A stretch of DNA of 64,000 bases from Hespellia sp. (GTDB lineage Bacteria > Bacillota > Clostridia > Lachnospirales > Lachnospiraceae): assembly GCA_028693555.1 (NCBI GenBank), contig JAQUVD010000008.1, positions 1 through 64,000 of the forward strand, given 5' to 3'. A program made the position numbers and the translations under genes. The notes beneath the pieces are model-generated. The model was not told the origin of the DNA and did no database searches. It saw only the letters and a list, made by a program, of their open reading frames with translations. Below, piece by piece: positions 54,264 through 63,373 of this stretch. Every line of letters begins with the position of its first letter. The stretch's first letter is position 1.

Positions 54264-55997
54264 ATGAAAAATTATCACAATTATGAGAAACGGCCAAAAG
54301 TTAAAGTGAAAGGCTTTGATCAGGAGGTCTGGAATCTGACGCAGGATATCTGCAGTATCTTAAAAGAAAAGCTGGATTCGAAAAAGCAGATGGTGTTAAC
54401 CGTAGAATGCTATCCGGGGGTTCGAAAAGAGGAGATCAAAGAACTCCTTTCGGGGCTGGGGGCAGAGCTGTGGCTGGATGCAGATGCGCTTGCGTATGAA
54501 GGCAAAGATCTGGATGCGCGTATGCAGCGTGAGCTGACGGATGACCGTGTATTTGGAATTTATACGACGCACTGTCTGGAGGATTATTTTATAGAGGAGA
54601 AAGTGGAAGAGGCAGTCCGGCAGATTTCGGAGACCTCCGGATTAACCGTGGTATGCGGAACAGGTGCAAGTCTGATTTGTGAGGGCGATGTGCTGCTGTA
54701 CTGTGACATGGCAAGATGGGAAATCCAAAAGAGGTACCGTGCGGGCATGTCCAATTGGAATACCAAAAACAGTGACGCACCGGTTTTGAGTAAATATAAA
54801 CGAGGATTTTTTATTGAGTGGCGTCTTGCGGATCAGCGAAAAAAACAGCTTTTGGATAAAATCGACTTTTTCCTTGATACCAATACAGGCGGTCATCCAC
54901 ATATGTTGTCCGGAAATGCATTTCGCGAAGGTCTGCGTCAGGCAGCGCAGCAGCCGTTCCGCGTGGTTCCTTATTTTGATCCGGGGGTCTGGGGCGGCCA
55001 ATGGATGAAGGATGTCTGCGGTCTGAATCCGGAGGAGAAAAATTATGCGTGGAGCTTTGATGGTGTGCCGGAGGAGAACAGCCTTCTTTTGGATTTTGCG
55101 GGCAGAGAAGTAGAGATACCGGCAGTTGATTTAGTGTTTTATCAGCCGCATGAACTTTTAGGTGAACATGTACACGCCAGATTCGGAACAGAATTCCCCA
55201 TTCGTTTTGACCTCCTTGACACGATGGGAGGACAGAATCTCTCGCTGCAGGTACATCCATTGACAGAGTATATTCAGGAAAAATTCAATATGCGCTATAC
55301 ACAGGATGAGAGCTATTATATTCTGGATGCAGAGGAGAAGGATAGTTATGTTTATCTCGGTCTGAAAGAAGGGGTTGATAAAGCTGCGATGGGGCGTGAT
55401 TTAAAGGCAGCGCAGGAGGGAAGCATTCGTTTTCCGGCGGAGGAGTATGTAAATAAGATTCCGGTGAAAAAACACGATCATGTATTGATTCCTGCGGGAA
55501 CTGTCCACTGTTCAGGCGCGGGAACGATGGTGCTGGAAATCAGTGCGACGCCATATATCTTCACGTTCAAGCTCTGGGACTGGGATCGTCTGGGATTGGA
55601 CGGGCTGCCAAGACCGACTCATATCGAACATGGTCTTGCGAATATCCAGTGGAATCGCGATACAGAGTGGGTGAAGGAGCATTTAATTGACCAGGTCGAG
55701 GTATTGACCGAGGAGGAGGGTCTGCGGATGGAAAAGACGGGACTTCACAATCGGGAATTTATTGAGACAACGCGGGTCTGGATGCAAAAAGAGGTACGCA
55801 TGGAGACAAAGGACAGCGTAAATGTACTGAATCTTGTAGAAGGAAAAAGCATCACAGTAGAAAGCACAGATGGAGCATTTGCACCATACGAGGTTCATTA
55901 TGCGGAGACATTCATCATTCCGGCTGTTGTAAAAGAATTTATTTTAAGACCCAAAGCAGGTGAAACGGCAGCAGTAATCTGTGCAAATGTGCGTTAA
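54264..55997 (+). CDS. manA: Two-domain class I mannose-6-phosphate isomerase
   Basis: 577 residues, much longer than ordinary ManA (about 320). The C-terminal part (about 235-577) is the isomerase cupin with NLSLQVHP, HVLIPAGTVHCSG and VLEISATPYIF. The N-terminal part (about 1-220) resembles a nucleoside-kinase-like fold without a P-loop (TVVCGTGASLICEGDVLLY, FFIEWRLADQRKKQL). It converts mannose-6-phosphate to fructose-6-phosphate. It sits between the kinase and the mannosidase, matching a mannose pathway. Confidence 0.88.
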   Translation: MKNYHNYEKRPKVKVKGFDQEVWNLTQDICSILKEKLDSKKQMVLTVECYPGVRKEEIKELLSGLGAELWLDADALAYEGKDLDARMQRELTDDRVFGIYTTHCLEDYFIEEKVEEAVRQISETSGLTVVCGTGASLICEGDVLLYCDMARWEIQKRYRAGMSNWNTKNSDAPVLSKYKRGFFIEWRLADQRKKQLLDKIDFFLDTNTGGHPHMLSGNAFREGLRQAAQQPFRVVPYFDPGVWGGQWMKDVCGLNPEEKNYAWSFDGVPEENSLLLDFAGREVEIPAVDLVFYQPHELLGEHVHARFGTEFPIRFDLLDTMGGQNLSLQVHPLTEYIQEKFNMRYTQDESYYILDAEEKDSYVYLGLKEGVDKAAMGRDLKAAQEGSIRFPAEEYVNKIPVKKHDHVLIPAGTVHCSGAGTMVLEISATPYIFTFKLWDWDRLGLDGLPRPTHIEHGLANIQWNRDTEWVKEHLIDQVEVLTEEEGLRMEKTGLHNREFIETTRVWMQKEVRMETKDSVNVLNLVEGKSITVESTDGAFAPYEVHYAETFIIPAVVKEFILRPKAGETAAVICANVR

Positions 55998-56023
55998 ATG
56001 CAGAGGAGGAAGGAGAACATAAT

Positions 56024-58450
56024 ATGGGATTTACAATTTATTTGATACATCACAGTCATACCGATATCGGATATACCGATTATCAGGAGCAGATAGAGGC
56101 AAACCAGATCTGTTATATCCGTCATGTCCTATCGATTCTGGACCATGCACATTCCGATAAACCGGAATGGCTTGGCTATGTCTGGCAGTGTGAGTGCTGG
56201 TGGGTGGTTGAAAAGTTTCTGGAGACAGCATCCGGAGCAGAGGCCGAGCAGTTCTGGAATTATGTAAAGAGTGGTGAAATCGGCCTGTCCGCAAGCTATT
56301 TTAATATGACGGAGCTGATTGACCGGGAGGTTCTTGGCAAATTTGTAAAAAAAGCGGGAGAAGAAGCAGGCAAAAGAGGAATGCAGGTAAAAAGTGCGAT
56401 GACGGCGGATATCAATGGTTATAGCTGGGGATATGCCGATGCGCTTGCCGATGCGGGTGTGGAGAACCTGCTTAGCTTTGTGCATACACATCACGGGCGG
56501 TATCCGCTGTATCAAAAGCAGACACCGTTCTGGTGGATTGCGCCTTCAGGAAGAGAAATCCTTGTCTGGCTCGGCGATCACTATCAGGTAGGAAATGAGC
56601 TGGGCGTAAGCGGTCTTTGGGCCAAGGCATATACATGTGGGGAAGATGGACTGGGAGATATGCAGGAAGGAAATATAGAGCAGGCACAGCAGAGAATCTA
56701 TCATTACGTAGAAACTCTGAAAAAACAGGGCTATGCATATGATTTCACAGCGCTTGGAATCTCTGGATATTTCACGGATAACGCATGCCCGAGTCCGCTT
56801 ATCACAGAGTTTGTGCAGAAGTTTAACCTGGAACATGCGGGTGAAATCGAATTTCAGATGGTGACACTGGATGAGTATTTTGCATGTTTAAAGCGTGAAA
56901 ATGAAAAGCAGCCGTTCCCAAAATACCGCGGGGACTGGACTGACTGGTGGGCGGACGGCGTGGGTTCCACTCCGGTGCTGGTACAGCATTTCCGCGAGGC
57001 ACAGAGGCGGCTTATGCAGGCAGAACAGCTGCAGAAACAGGAGTCATTTCATGCAGAGAGCGGTGAGGACACCAAGCTCTGGAAGGAAGCACAGGAGAAT
57101 CTGATGCTCTACGCAGAGCATACCTGGGGACATTCTGCATCGGTGCAGGAGCCGTATGATCCGGGGGTGAATCGTCTGGACTTAAGAAAGGGGCTGTATG
57201 CGCAGCGCGCGCATGAAGCCGCAAGCCGCATTCTACTTCAGATTGCAAAAGACAACGGTGCGCTGCCGGCATTTTACGGACAGGGGGAGAGAAAGCTTGT
57301 TGTCCTGAATCCGGAAAAGAGCACGCTGAAGGATGTCGTATGCTTTGAGACCGAGGAGTTGTACGCAGAAGAGGCAGAAGTCTGGGACATTTGCAACGAA
57401 AAGAATGTGATCTGCCAGCGGGAAAAATCATCACGGGGAGAGAGATTCTATTTTGAGGCAGAGCTTCTGCCGGGAGAACGACGAGAATACCTTTTAAAAA
57501 AGGGTAAGAAGATCTGGCATCCGACAGGTGGAATACGTACGCCTTACGGTGCGGAGGGAATCTGTGATATGCCATCTGAATATCTGAGCCGAGAAGGAAT
57601 GTTATCACCCTGGCACCTGGAAAATGACTGGGTGCGGATTCAGGTAGATGAAACGTATCAGATAACAGAAATCTACGATAAGAAACGGAAGATATCCCTT
57701 TTGAGAAAGGGGGCAGAATATGCGCCGTTTACACCGGTCTATGAGCGGACTTTTGTGACGGACAAGGATCAGTACGGTATTCGAAAGGCGATGGGACGCA
57801 ACCGAAAAAGCATCGCGACAAAGCGTTATCCGGGACAGATTCAGGATATTCGCATTCTGGAAAACGGTGCTGTTTTTGATAAGATAGCGTTTCATTATGC
57901 GCTGGAGGGAACCAAAATCTGTCAGGTGATTCTGACCGTATACAGGCGTCAGCCTCGAATTGATGTAGATTTACGGCTGCATAAAAAAAGTGTATGGGAT
58001 CCGGAAAACCTCTATCTTGCCATGCCGTTTTCCGGTGGAAAAGAGGATATATGCTGGATCGAAAAGACAGGCTGCGCATTGCGACCGGGGCAGGATCAGC
58101 TGCCGGGAAGCTGCAGGGATTTCTATCTGATTCAGAACGGCGCATGGTTTACCGGAGAGAGGGGAAGTGTTCTGGTGGCGATGCCGGATACACCATTGGT
58201 TGCATTTGGCGGACTTCGTGCACATCCAATCGTACTGAGCGGTGAAACAGAAGCAAAAAGTGAAATGATGTATTCGTGGGTTATGAATAACTTTTGGGAA
58301 ACAAATTTCAAGGTAGATCTTGGGGGCTTTCACCAGTATCGTTACAGCATCTTTTCGCTGGAAGAAACAGATGCAGAAAGAATCCGAGAGATAGCAGCGC
58401 AGCAAAACAGAGGGTTATTTACTTTTCAGAGCTTTTTGTTACGATACTGA
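56024..58450 (+). CDS. GH38 alpha-mannosidase
   Basis: 808 residues without a signal peptide, so cytoplasmic. Zinc-binding motif HHSHTDIGYTDY at residues 8-19; likely nucleophile Asp129 in MTADINGYSWGYADAL; later zinc His in YAEHTWGHSASVQ. C-terminal beta domains complete the GH38 layout. It removes mannose from imported mannosides, perhaps from host N-glycans or yeast mannan. Its 3' end overlaps the converging yesN-type gene by 25 bases. Confidence 0.93.
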   Translation: MGFTIYLIHHSHTDIGYTDYQEQIEANQICYIRHVLSILDHAHSDKPEWLGYVWQCECWWVVEKFLETASGAEAEQFWNYVKSGEIGLSASYFNMTELIDREVLGKFVKKAGEEAGKRGMQVKSAMTADINGYSWGYADALADAGVENLLSFVHTHHGRYPLYQKQTPFWWIAPSGREILVWLGDHYQVGNELGVSGLWAKAYTCGEDGLGDMQEGNIEQAQQRIYHYVETLKKQGYAYDFTALGISGYFTDNACPSPLITEFVQKFNLEHAGEIEFQMVTLDEYFACLKRENEKQPFPKYRGDWTDWWADGVGSTPVLVQHFREAQRRLMQAEQLQKQESFHAESGEDTKLWKEAQENLMLYAEHTWGHSASVQEPYDPGVNRLDLRKGLYAQRAHEAASRILLQIAKDNGALPAFYGQGERKLVVLNPEKSTLKDVVCFETEELYAEEAEVWDICNEKNVICQREKSSRGERFYFEAELLPGERREYLLKKGKKIWHPTGGIRTPYGAEGICDMPSEYLSREGMLSPWHLENDWVRIQVDETYQITEIYDKKRKISLLRKGAEYAPFTPVYERTFVTDKDQYGIRKAMGRNRKSIATKRYPGQIQDIRILENGAVFDKIAFHYALEGTKICQVILTVYRRQPRIDVDLRLHKKSVWDPENLYLAMPFSGGKEDICWIEKTGCALRPGQDQLPGSCRDFYLIQNGAWFTGERGSVLVAMPDTPLVAFGGLRAHPIVLSGETEAKSEMMYSWVMNNFWETNFKVDLGGFHQYRYSIFSLEETDAERIREIAAQQNRGLFTFQSFLLRY

Positions 58451-59982
58451 TTCGGAGACATTCCAGTGACAGTCTTAAATATTTTACTGAAGTAAGCCAC
58501 ATCGGAAAAACCACATGCGGATGCGATGTCGTACAGCTTATCATGTGAATCACGCATATATTCGATGGCTCGTGAGATGCGGTATTCCTGCAGATACTTA
58601 GAAAATGGCTGTCCGAGCTCGGCACTTAGAATCTTGCTTAAGTAGGTTGGTGAGACATACAGGTGTTCTGCCAGTTTTTCCAGAGTAAGCTTCTCCGAAA
58701 AATGATCATGAATGTAAGACAGACTGCTGCGTACAAGCTGTTTGGAAGTATTTTGTGAAATCTCCTCCATAGAGGAGGCAATATTAAGGAACAAATGATA
58801 AGTCGTCTCGCAGACCTGGTGAAAACAGGTCTGTGCGGCGATACTTTTTTGTGCGGACAGGACATTCTTATCCAGATAGTCATGTAGGCAGTAGGAACGC
58901 AGTCCTTCTACATAGCGGTCTACGAGCCGGATAAACTGGAGTTTCATAAATTCCAGATCATAGATCGAACCGTCCTGAATGTGAAAGAACAGGAAGTCTT
59001 TTAACATTGGAAGGATGGAAGCAACCGGAAGCGGCTGACATAAATAGGATTCCAGCGTTTCCTCAAGACTGTGCTCACAGGAGGTATTTAAAAAGCTGTC
59101 GCGAAAGGTAAAAGGTGCATGGCTGTCCCCGGCATAATGGAGGATCCAGACTAACGAACAGTCGGTATAGACCTCGATAAAATTACCGTCCCACGGGTGC
59201 GGCTCAGAGAGCGTGACAAGCATACCGTCCCTCTTATAAAAGTCATCATGAATACAGTCCAGCGCATAGTAGTACAGGCTATGAAGCTCAGACTGCCCGG
59301 AGAAGAGGATAATAAATGTGGCCTCTGGAAATGGATTCAGAATAAGGAATGGATAATTGGGGTTTTCCGAAAAAAGCTCCGTGAGTAATTCGTCTGAAAT
59401 TCTTGGGGAGTCATCGGAGTCATACCACAGACCGATAGCTGCCACTCCGGTGTGTGTCTGATGTATCCAGGGCTTGTCCTGCAAAAATGCGGTCTCTTCG
59501 GCTGTCAGTGCCTTCTTGTGGAATAACAGACGGGAGAGGATGAACTGTTCTCTTCGGTGTTTCTCTTCTGTATAACTGGATACGATATTATGAGTTCGGC
59601 GTGCGGTCTCAATTTTATCCCGGCATCGGCGGACTGTGTTTAACAGCTCTTCCTCATCCACGGGTTTGGTAATATAATCAAAGGCACCGAGAAGGAGTGC
59701 CCTTCTTGCATATTCAAAGTTAGAATGTGCGCTGATGAAGATGACTTCTGAGGTTACATCCTGCTCTTTTAGAAGCTGGATAAGGTCGAGACCGTCAAGC
59801 CCCGGCATGCGGATATCGGTCAGAATAATATCCGGCTTGTTGTTTAAAATGGAAGCCATGGCTGTCATACCGTTGGATGCCGTGTCGCAGATTTCAACGC
59901 CAATGGACTGCCAGTCGATAAAACGTTTCAGGCCTTCCCGGATGATTGCCTCATCGTCAATGATTATCATTTTTATCATCAT
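58426..59982 (-). CDS. YesN-type response regulator (AraC family)
   Basis: 518 residues. Receiver domain with Asp9-Asp10 and phospho-acceptor Asp56 in IILTDIRMPG, and Lys in FDYITKPVDEEEL. A long middle linker leads to the C-terminal AraC double helix-turn-helix (LTLEKLAEHLYVSPTYLSKI and DIASACGFSDVAYFSKIFK). It probably activates the adjacent sugar uptake genes. The start overlaps the kinase stop as ATGA, so the pair is coupled. Confidence 0.93.
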   Translation of the reverse strand: MMIKMIIIDDEAIIREGLKRFIDWQSIGVEICDTASNGMTAMASILNNKPDIILTDIRMPGLDGLDLIQLLKEQDVTSEVIFISAHSNFEYARRALLLGAFDYITKPVDEEELLNTVRRCRDKIETARRTHNIVSSYTEEKHRREQFILSRLLFHKKALTAEETAFLQDKPWIHQTHTGVAAIGLWYDSDDSPRISDELLTELFSENPNYPFLILNPFPEATFIILFSGQSELHSLYYYALDCIHDDFYKRDGMLVTLSEPHPWDGNFIEVYTDCSLVWILHYAGDSHAPFTFRDSFLNTSCEHSLEETLESYLCQPLPVASILPMLKDFLFFHIQDGSIYDLEFMKLQFIRLVDRYVEGLRSYCLHDYLDKNVLSAQKSIAAQTCFHQVCETTYHLFLNIASSMEEISQNTSKQLVRSSLSYIHDHFSEKLTLEKLAEHLYVSPTYLSKILSAELGQPFSKYLQEYRISRAIEYMRDSHDKLYDIASACGFSDVAYFSKIFKTVTGMSPNQYRNKKL

Positions 59983-61763
59983 ATTGCTTCCTCCAATTCA
60001 GATAATGGTATATAAAACTCTACTTGACAGTATGACCCCAGCTGTGAATCAATAAGAAGTGTCTCTGTCAGATGATATTCCAACTGAAGCTGCTTGTGGA
60101 TCATCTTTAGGGCAAAATGTTCCATACTGCAGGAGGAATCATCGGTGAGACTTTGATAGATCTGCTGAATCATCTGTGGCGAGATTCCGGCTCCGTTATC
60201 CCGCACACAGAAGTGGAATTGCCCGTTACTGATTTCAAGTGTAATCTGCAGGTCAAGTACCTCCCTGCTTCCGTCGCGTCCGTGCACCAGGCTGTTTTCG
60301 ATAATTGGCTGGAACAGGTAGCGGAGCACCTTTCTGTTCAAAAGAGCCTCGTCACAGTTTAAGGTGTAGGTAAACTGATTTTCCATATGGATTTTCTGGA
60401 GCATCAGATAGGATTCGAGCATTTCCACAAGCTGTGAGATGGTAATGAATGCCTGACCAAAGGAGAGGTTGATCCGGTAGAACTTTGCCAGTGCAAGGAC
60501 CATATCACTGGTCTTGTGTGCATCCTCGAGACGTGCCATCCAGCGAATGGAATCCAGTGTGTTATATAGGAAATGTTCATTCAGTTGATTGAGAATATTC
60601 TGTATCTCGGCATTCTTCCGGGAAATCTGCTGCTCGTAGTTTTCACAGATCAGTATCTGAAGATTCTCGGTCATGGAGTTGAAATGTTCATTGATATAGT
60701 CGATTTCATAGCTGGAGGCATGAGGGAGCCGTGCATCAAAATCACCACCCTGAACAGCACGCATTCCTTCAATCAGCCGCTTGATCGGGCGGAAGAAAAG
60801 AAATGCGGCAAGAAGGATGAAAAGAACAATCAGCAAAAAGATCCAGAAAAAATACCACCGGAGGAGACTGGATACCGTGGAGGATACGCTATTGATACTG
60901 CTTGCCGGTGTGACAATAAAATATCGAAAATCCGTCTCACCAGAGACGAGAGAGAACACGAACATTTTCTCGCCATGGACCTTTACACTGAAAAAATCAG
61001 GATTTTCCTGAGAAGGAACTGCCTTAAGCACCGTTTGGTAAATACTCGATTCTTTCTTGCCGGTCTCGGACGCGCAGATCATGTTCAGCTGGGTATCGGT
61101 CATAAAACAAGTACTTTCGGTATCCGGGGTTACATTTTTTAGCTGGTGCGCAATTTCAACCGCATCAATATTAATAGAAAGAATACCAAAAAGAGTCTGG
61201 TGATCCTTCATTTCGCGATAGCTTGTCAGAATGGGCTTGTCATCTTCTGCGGAAGAGGTAAGCAGCCAGTTTGATTCTTTCTCTTTGGTGTAATAGGCAT
61301 CAAGCCATCCAGTGTTGTTCCTTTTATAATGATGAAAAAGCGGATTCCAGCTCACCTTTGATGAAAAAAGACGGTCTGCAGGACAGCTGTACACATAAAT
61401 AGAATCAATGTAATTATTGGTGATAGCGGTTGTAAGAAGTGTATCGCGAATCAGATTGGAGTCCTGAAAATCCTGATACAAATCCCGTTCGATATAAGGA
61501 GAAAGGTTTTTGACTGTATTGTTAAAATCGTTATCGATCAGCATTGGGACATAGAATTTCTCAACATTGGTCAGAATCCCGTCAATGCTTCCGGAAACTG
61601 TGGCAAGATTTGCAGAGAGATAGGTTCTGGCACTTTCCTGCTCCATCTCCTGAGTACGAATCTGGGTAACGGCAAGAAGGCAGATGAAAGGAATCAGCAT
61701 AATAAACAGAATACCAAAGATAAATTTTACCAAAAGACTGCTCTTGGAATGTAAAAACTTCAT
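59979..61763 (-). CDS. YesM-type sensor histidine kinase
   Basis: 594 residues. A membrane helix near residues 8-28, an extracellular Cache-like sensor domain, a second helix (WYFFWIFLLIVLFILLAAFL), HAMP (FRPIKRLIEGMRAVQGGDFD), the phospho-His in LNEHFLYNTLDSIRWM, and a GHKL ATPase (QPIIENSLVHG, DNGAGISPQMI). It senses extracellular sugar or a binding protein. The ATG at 61763 follows CGGAGGGGG; the longer frame has no such site. Confidence 0.93.
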   Translation of the reverse strand: MKFLHSKSSLLVKFIFGILFIMLIPFICLLAVTQIRTQEMEQESARTYLSANLATVSGSIDGILTNVEKFYVPMLIDNDFNNTVKNLSPYIERDLYQDFQDSNLIRDTLLTTAITNNYIDSIYVYSCPADRLFSSKVSWNPLFHHYKRNNTGWLDAYYTKEKESNWLLTSSAEDDKPILTSYREMKDHQTLFGILSINIDAVEIAHQLKNVTPDTESTCFMTDTQLNMICASETGKKESSIYQTVLKAVPSQENPDFFSVKVHGEKMFVFSLVSGETDFRYFIVTPASSINSVSSTVSSLLRWYFFWIFLLIVLFILLAAFLFFRPIKRLIEGMRAVQGGDFDARLPHASSYEIDYINEHFNSMTENLQILICENYEQQISRKNAEIQNILNQLNEHFLYNTLDSIRWMARLEDAHKTSDMVLALAKFYRINLSFGQAFITISQLVEMLESYLMLQKIHMENQFTYTLNCDEALLNRKVLRYLFQPIIENSLVHGRDGSREVLDLQITLEISNGQFHFCVRDNGAGISPQMIQQIYQSLTDDSSCSMEHFALKMIHKQLQLEYHLTETLLIDSQLGSYCQVEFYIPLSELEEAI

Positions 61764-62021
61764 ACTAATCCCCCTCCGTTTCAATAGTCTCATTATAAAG
61801 AATCAAAAAGGCGAGGTCAAGAAAGGATGGTATGTAAAAAAGGAAGAAAAGATAAGAGGATATAAAACTACAAAAAAGGATATAATAATCCAATTTTTGA
61901 ATAATAGAAAAGAAAACAAACAAGAAAAAGACAAAAAAGACAAATAATATGGTCTATGTTTTTGAATGGAAATACGGCAGAATAGAGTTATCAAAACGAA
62001 GAGAAAGAGAGGAAGGAAATT

Positions 62022-63308
62022 ATGAAAAGAAAAGCAAAATCATTTCTGGCATGTGCGCTCTGCGTAGCTATGGTGGCAGGAACCGTTTTGACAGGCTGCG
62101 GAAACAGTGGAGGAAATGACAGCAAGAAGGAAGATACCGGTGATAAGAAGGTTATCACATTTTACGGATTTTCCGACTGGGTAGATACCGATCCGTACAA
62201 GTCAGTCTATCAGGAAGTGAAAGCACAATTCGAGAAAGAAAACCCGGGATATGAGGTCGAGTTACAGTCTGATCCGTGGGGAGACTGGGAGCAGAAGAAC
62301 AAGACGATGTTTGCCAGCGGCAACGTCGCAGATGTCTTCTATGTGGGAAATGACAATTTCCCGACATTCGCAAACAGTGGCAATCTTCTTGACCTGGATC
62401 AATATGTAGACAAAGGTTATTTTGATGATTTCTTTGAGAATGTGCGGAAAATGTATCAGTGGGAAGGCAAGAGTGAAGCAATTCCATTTACAACAGACTG
62501 TCGTATCTTATGGTACAACAAGGAAATCTTTAAAGAAGCCGGACTGGATCCGGAGAATCCGCCAAAGACATGGGACGAGCTGAGGGATGATGCAAAACAG
62601 ATTACGGAAAAGACCGGAAAATATGGATTTGGTATGGATCTCGGTCTCAAAGAAATCCCGGCACAATCATTGATCTGTGCGAGTGATTACTCTATTTTAG
62701 ATGTGGCGGATGATGGAACAGTCACATCCAATGTAAAAGATCAGGCATTTAAAGATTACTTAAAGCTTCTTTCTGATATGAAGGATACATATGAGCCTGA
62801 TTTCACCAATCTGGATCACCATGATGTTGCAAAACAATTTGCAGAGGGGCAGTTTGGTATGATTATCGGAAACAACCTTTCCGAAACAGATATCTACGAT
62901 AAAGATTTCTGGGGACAGGCACTGGTTCCAACGATGACAGCGGATTCTCCGCAGGGATCATTCGGCGGCGGATTTGGAATCAGCGTAAACAGCGAAACAA
63001 AATATCCGGAGCAGGCAGTTAAATTCGCACAGATGCTGTGTGATCCAAAGTACAATGGAGATCTCGTAAGTGACATTCCTGCAAGCAATGCAGGTGCAGC
63101 GAACTGTGCATATGCAAAGGATGATAAATATGCGGTTATTATGGATCAGATTCAATATGTAAGGCAGGCACAGCCTAAGACATTATACTTCAACGAAGTA
63201 CAGGCAGCAGTGTACGACACGGTGGCAAATGTAATTGTCGGTGGGCAGGACATTGATAGTGCAGTCGATGCACTGGATTCACAGATCAATGATATCGTAA
63301 AACAGTAA
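62022..63308 (+). CDS. Sugar-binding lipoprotein of an ABC importer
   Basis: 428 residues. Lipobox AGTVLTGC with Cys near residue 26, then a Gly/Asn/Asp linker. Family-1 solute-binding features: ITFYGFSDWVDTD, FASGNVADVFYVG, IPFTTDCRILWYNKEIFKEA, PPKTWDELRDDAKQI. It catches an oligosaccharide outside the cell for the permeases downstream. GAGGAAGG precedes the ATG. Divergent from the YesM gene, which presumably regulates it; the substrate is probably a mannoside (context only). Confidence 0.93.
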   Translation: MKRKAKSFLACALCVAMVAGTVLTGCGNSGGNDSKKEDTGDKKVITFYGFSDWVDTDPYKSVYQEVKAQFEKENPGYEVELQSDPWGDWEQKNKTMFASGNVADVFYVGNDNFPTFANSGNLLDLDQYVDKGYFDDFFENVRKMYQWEGKSEAIPFTTDCRILWYNKEIFKEAGLDPENPPKTWDELRDDAKQITEKTGKYGFGMDLGLKEIPAQSLICASDYSILDVADDGTVTSNVKDQAFKDYLKLLSDMKDTYEPDFTNLDHHDVAKQFAEGQFGMIIGNNLSETDIYDKDFWGQALVPTMTADSPQGSFGGGFGISVNSETKYPEQAVKFAQMLCDPKYNGDLVSDIPASNAGAANCAYAKDDKYAVIMDQIQYVRQAQPKTLYFNEVQAAVYDTVANVIVGGQDIDSAVDALDSQINDIVKQ

Positions 63309-63311
63309 GAT

Positions 63312-63358
63312 AAAAAGCCAGGTGCCGGTAAGAAAAAAATCGGCACCCGGCTTTTTTT
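63312..63358 (+). terminator. Hairpin terminator between binding protein and permease
   Basis: Stem 63312-63327 with 63341-63356 (one A-C mismatch), then T-run. Partial read-through would give more binding protein than permease. Confidence 0.85.
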
Positions 63359-63373
63359 ATAAGGAGCATAAAA

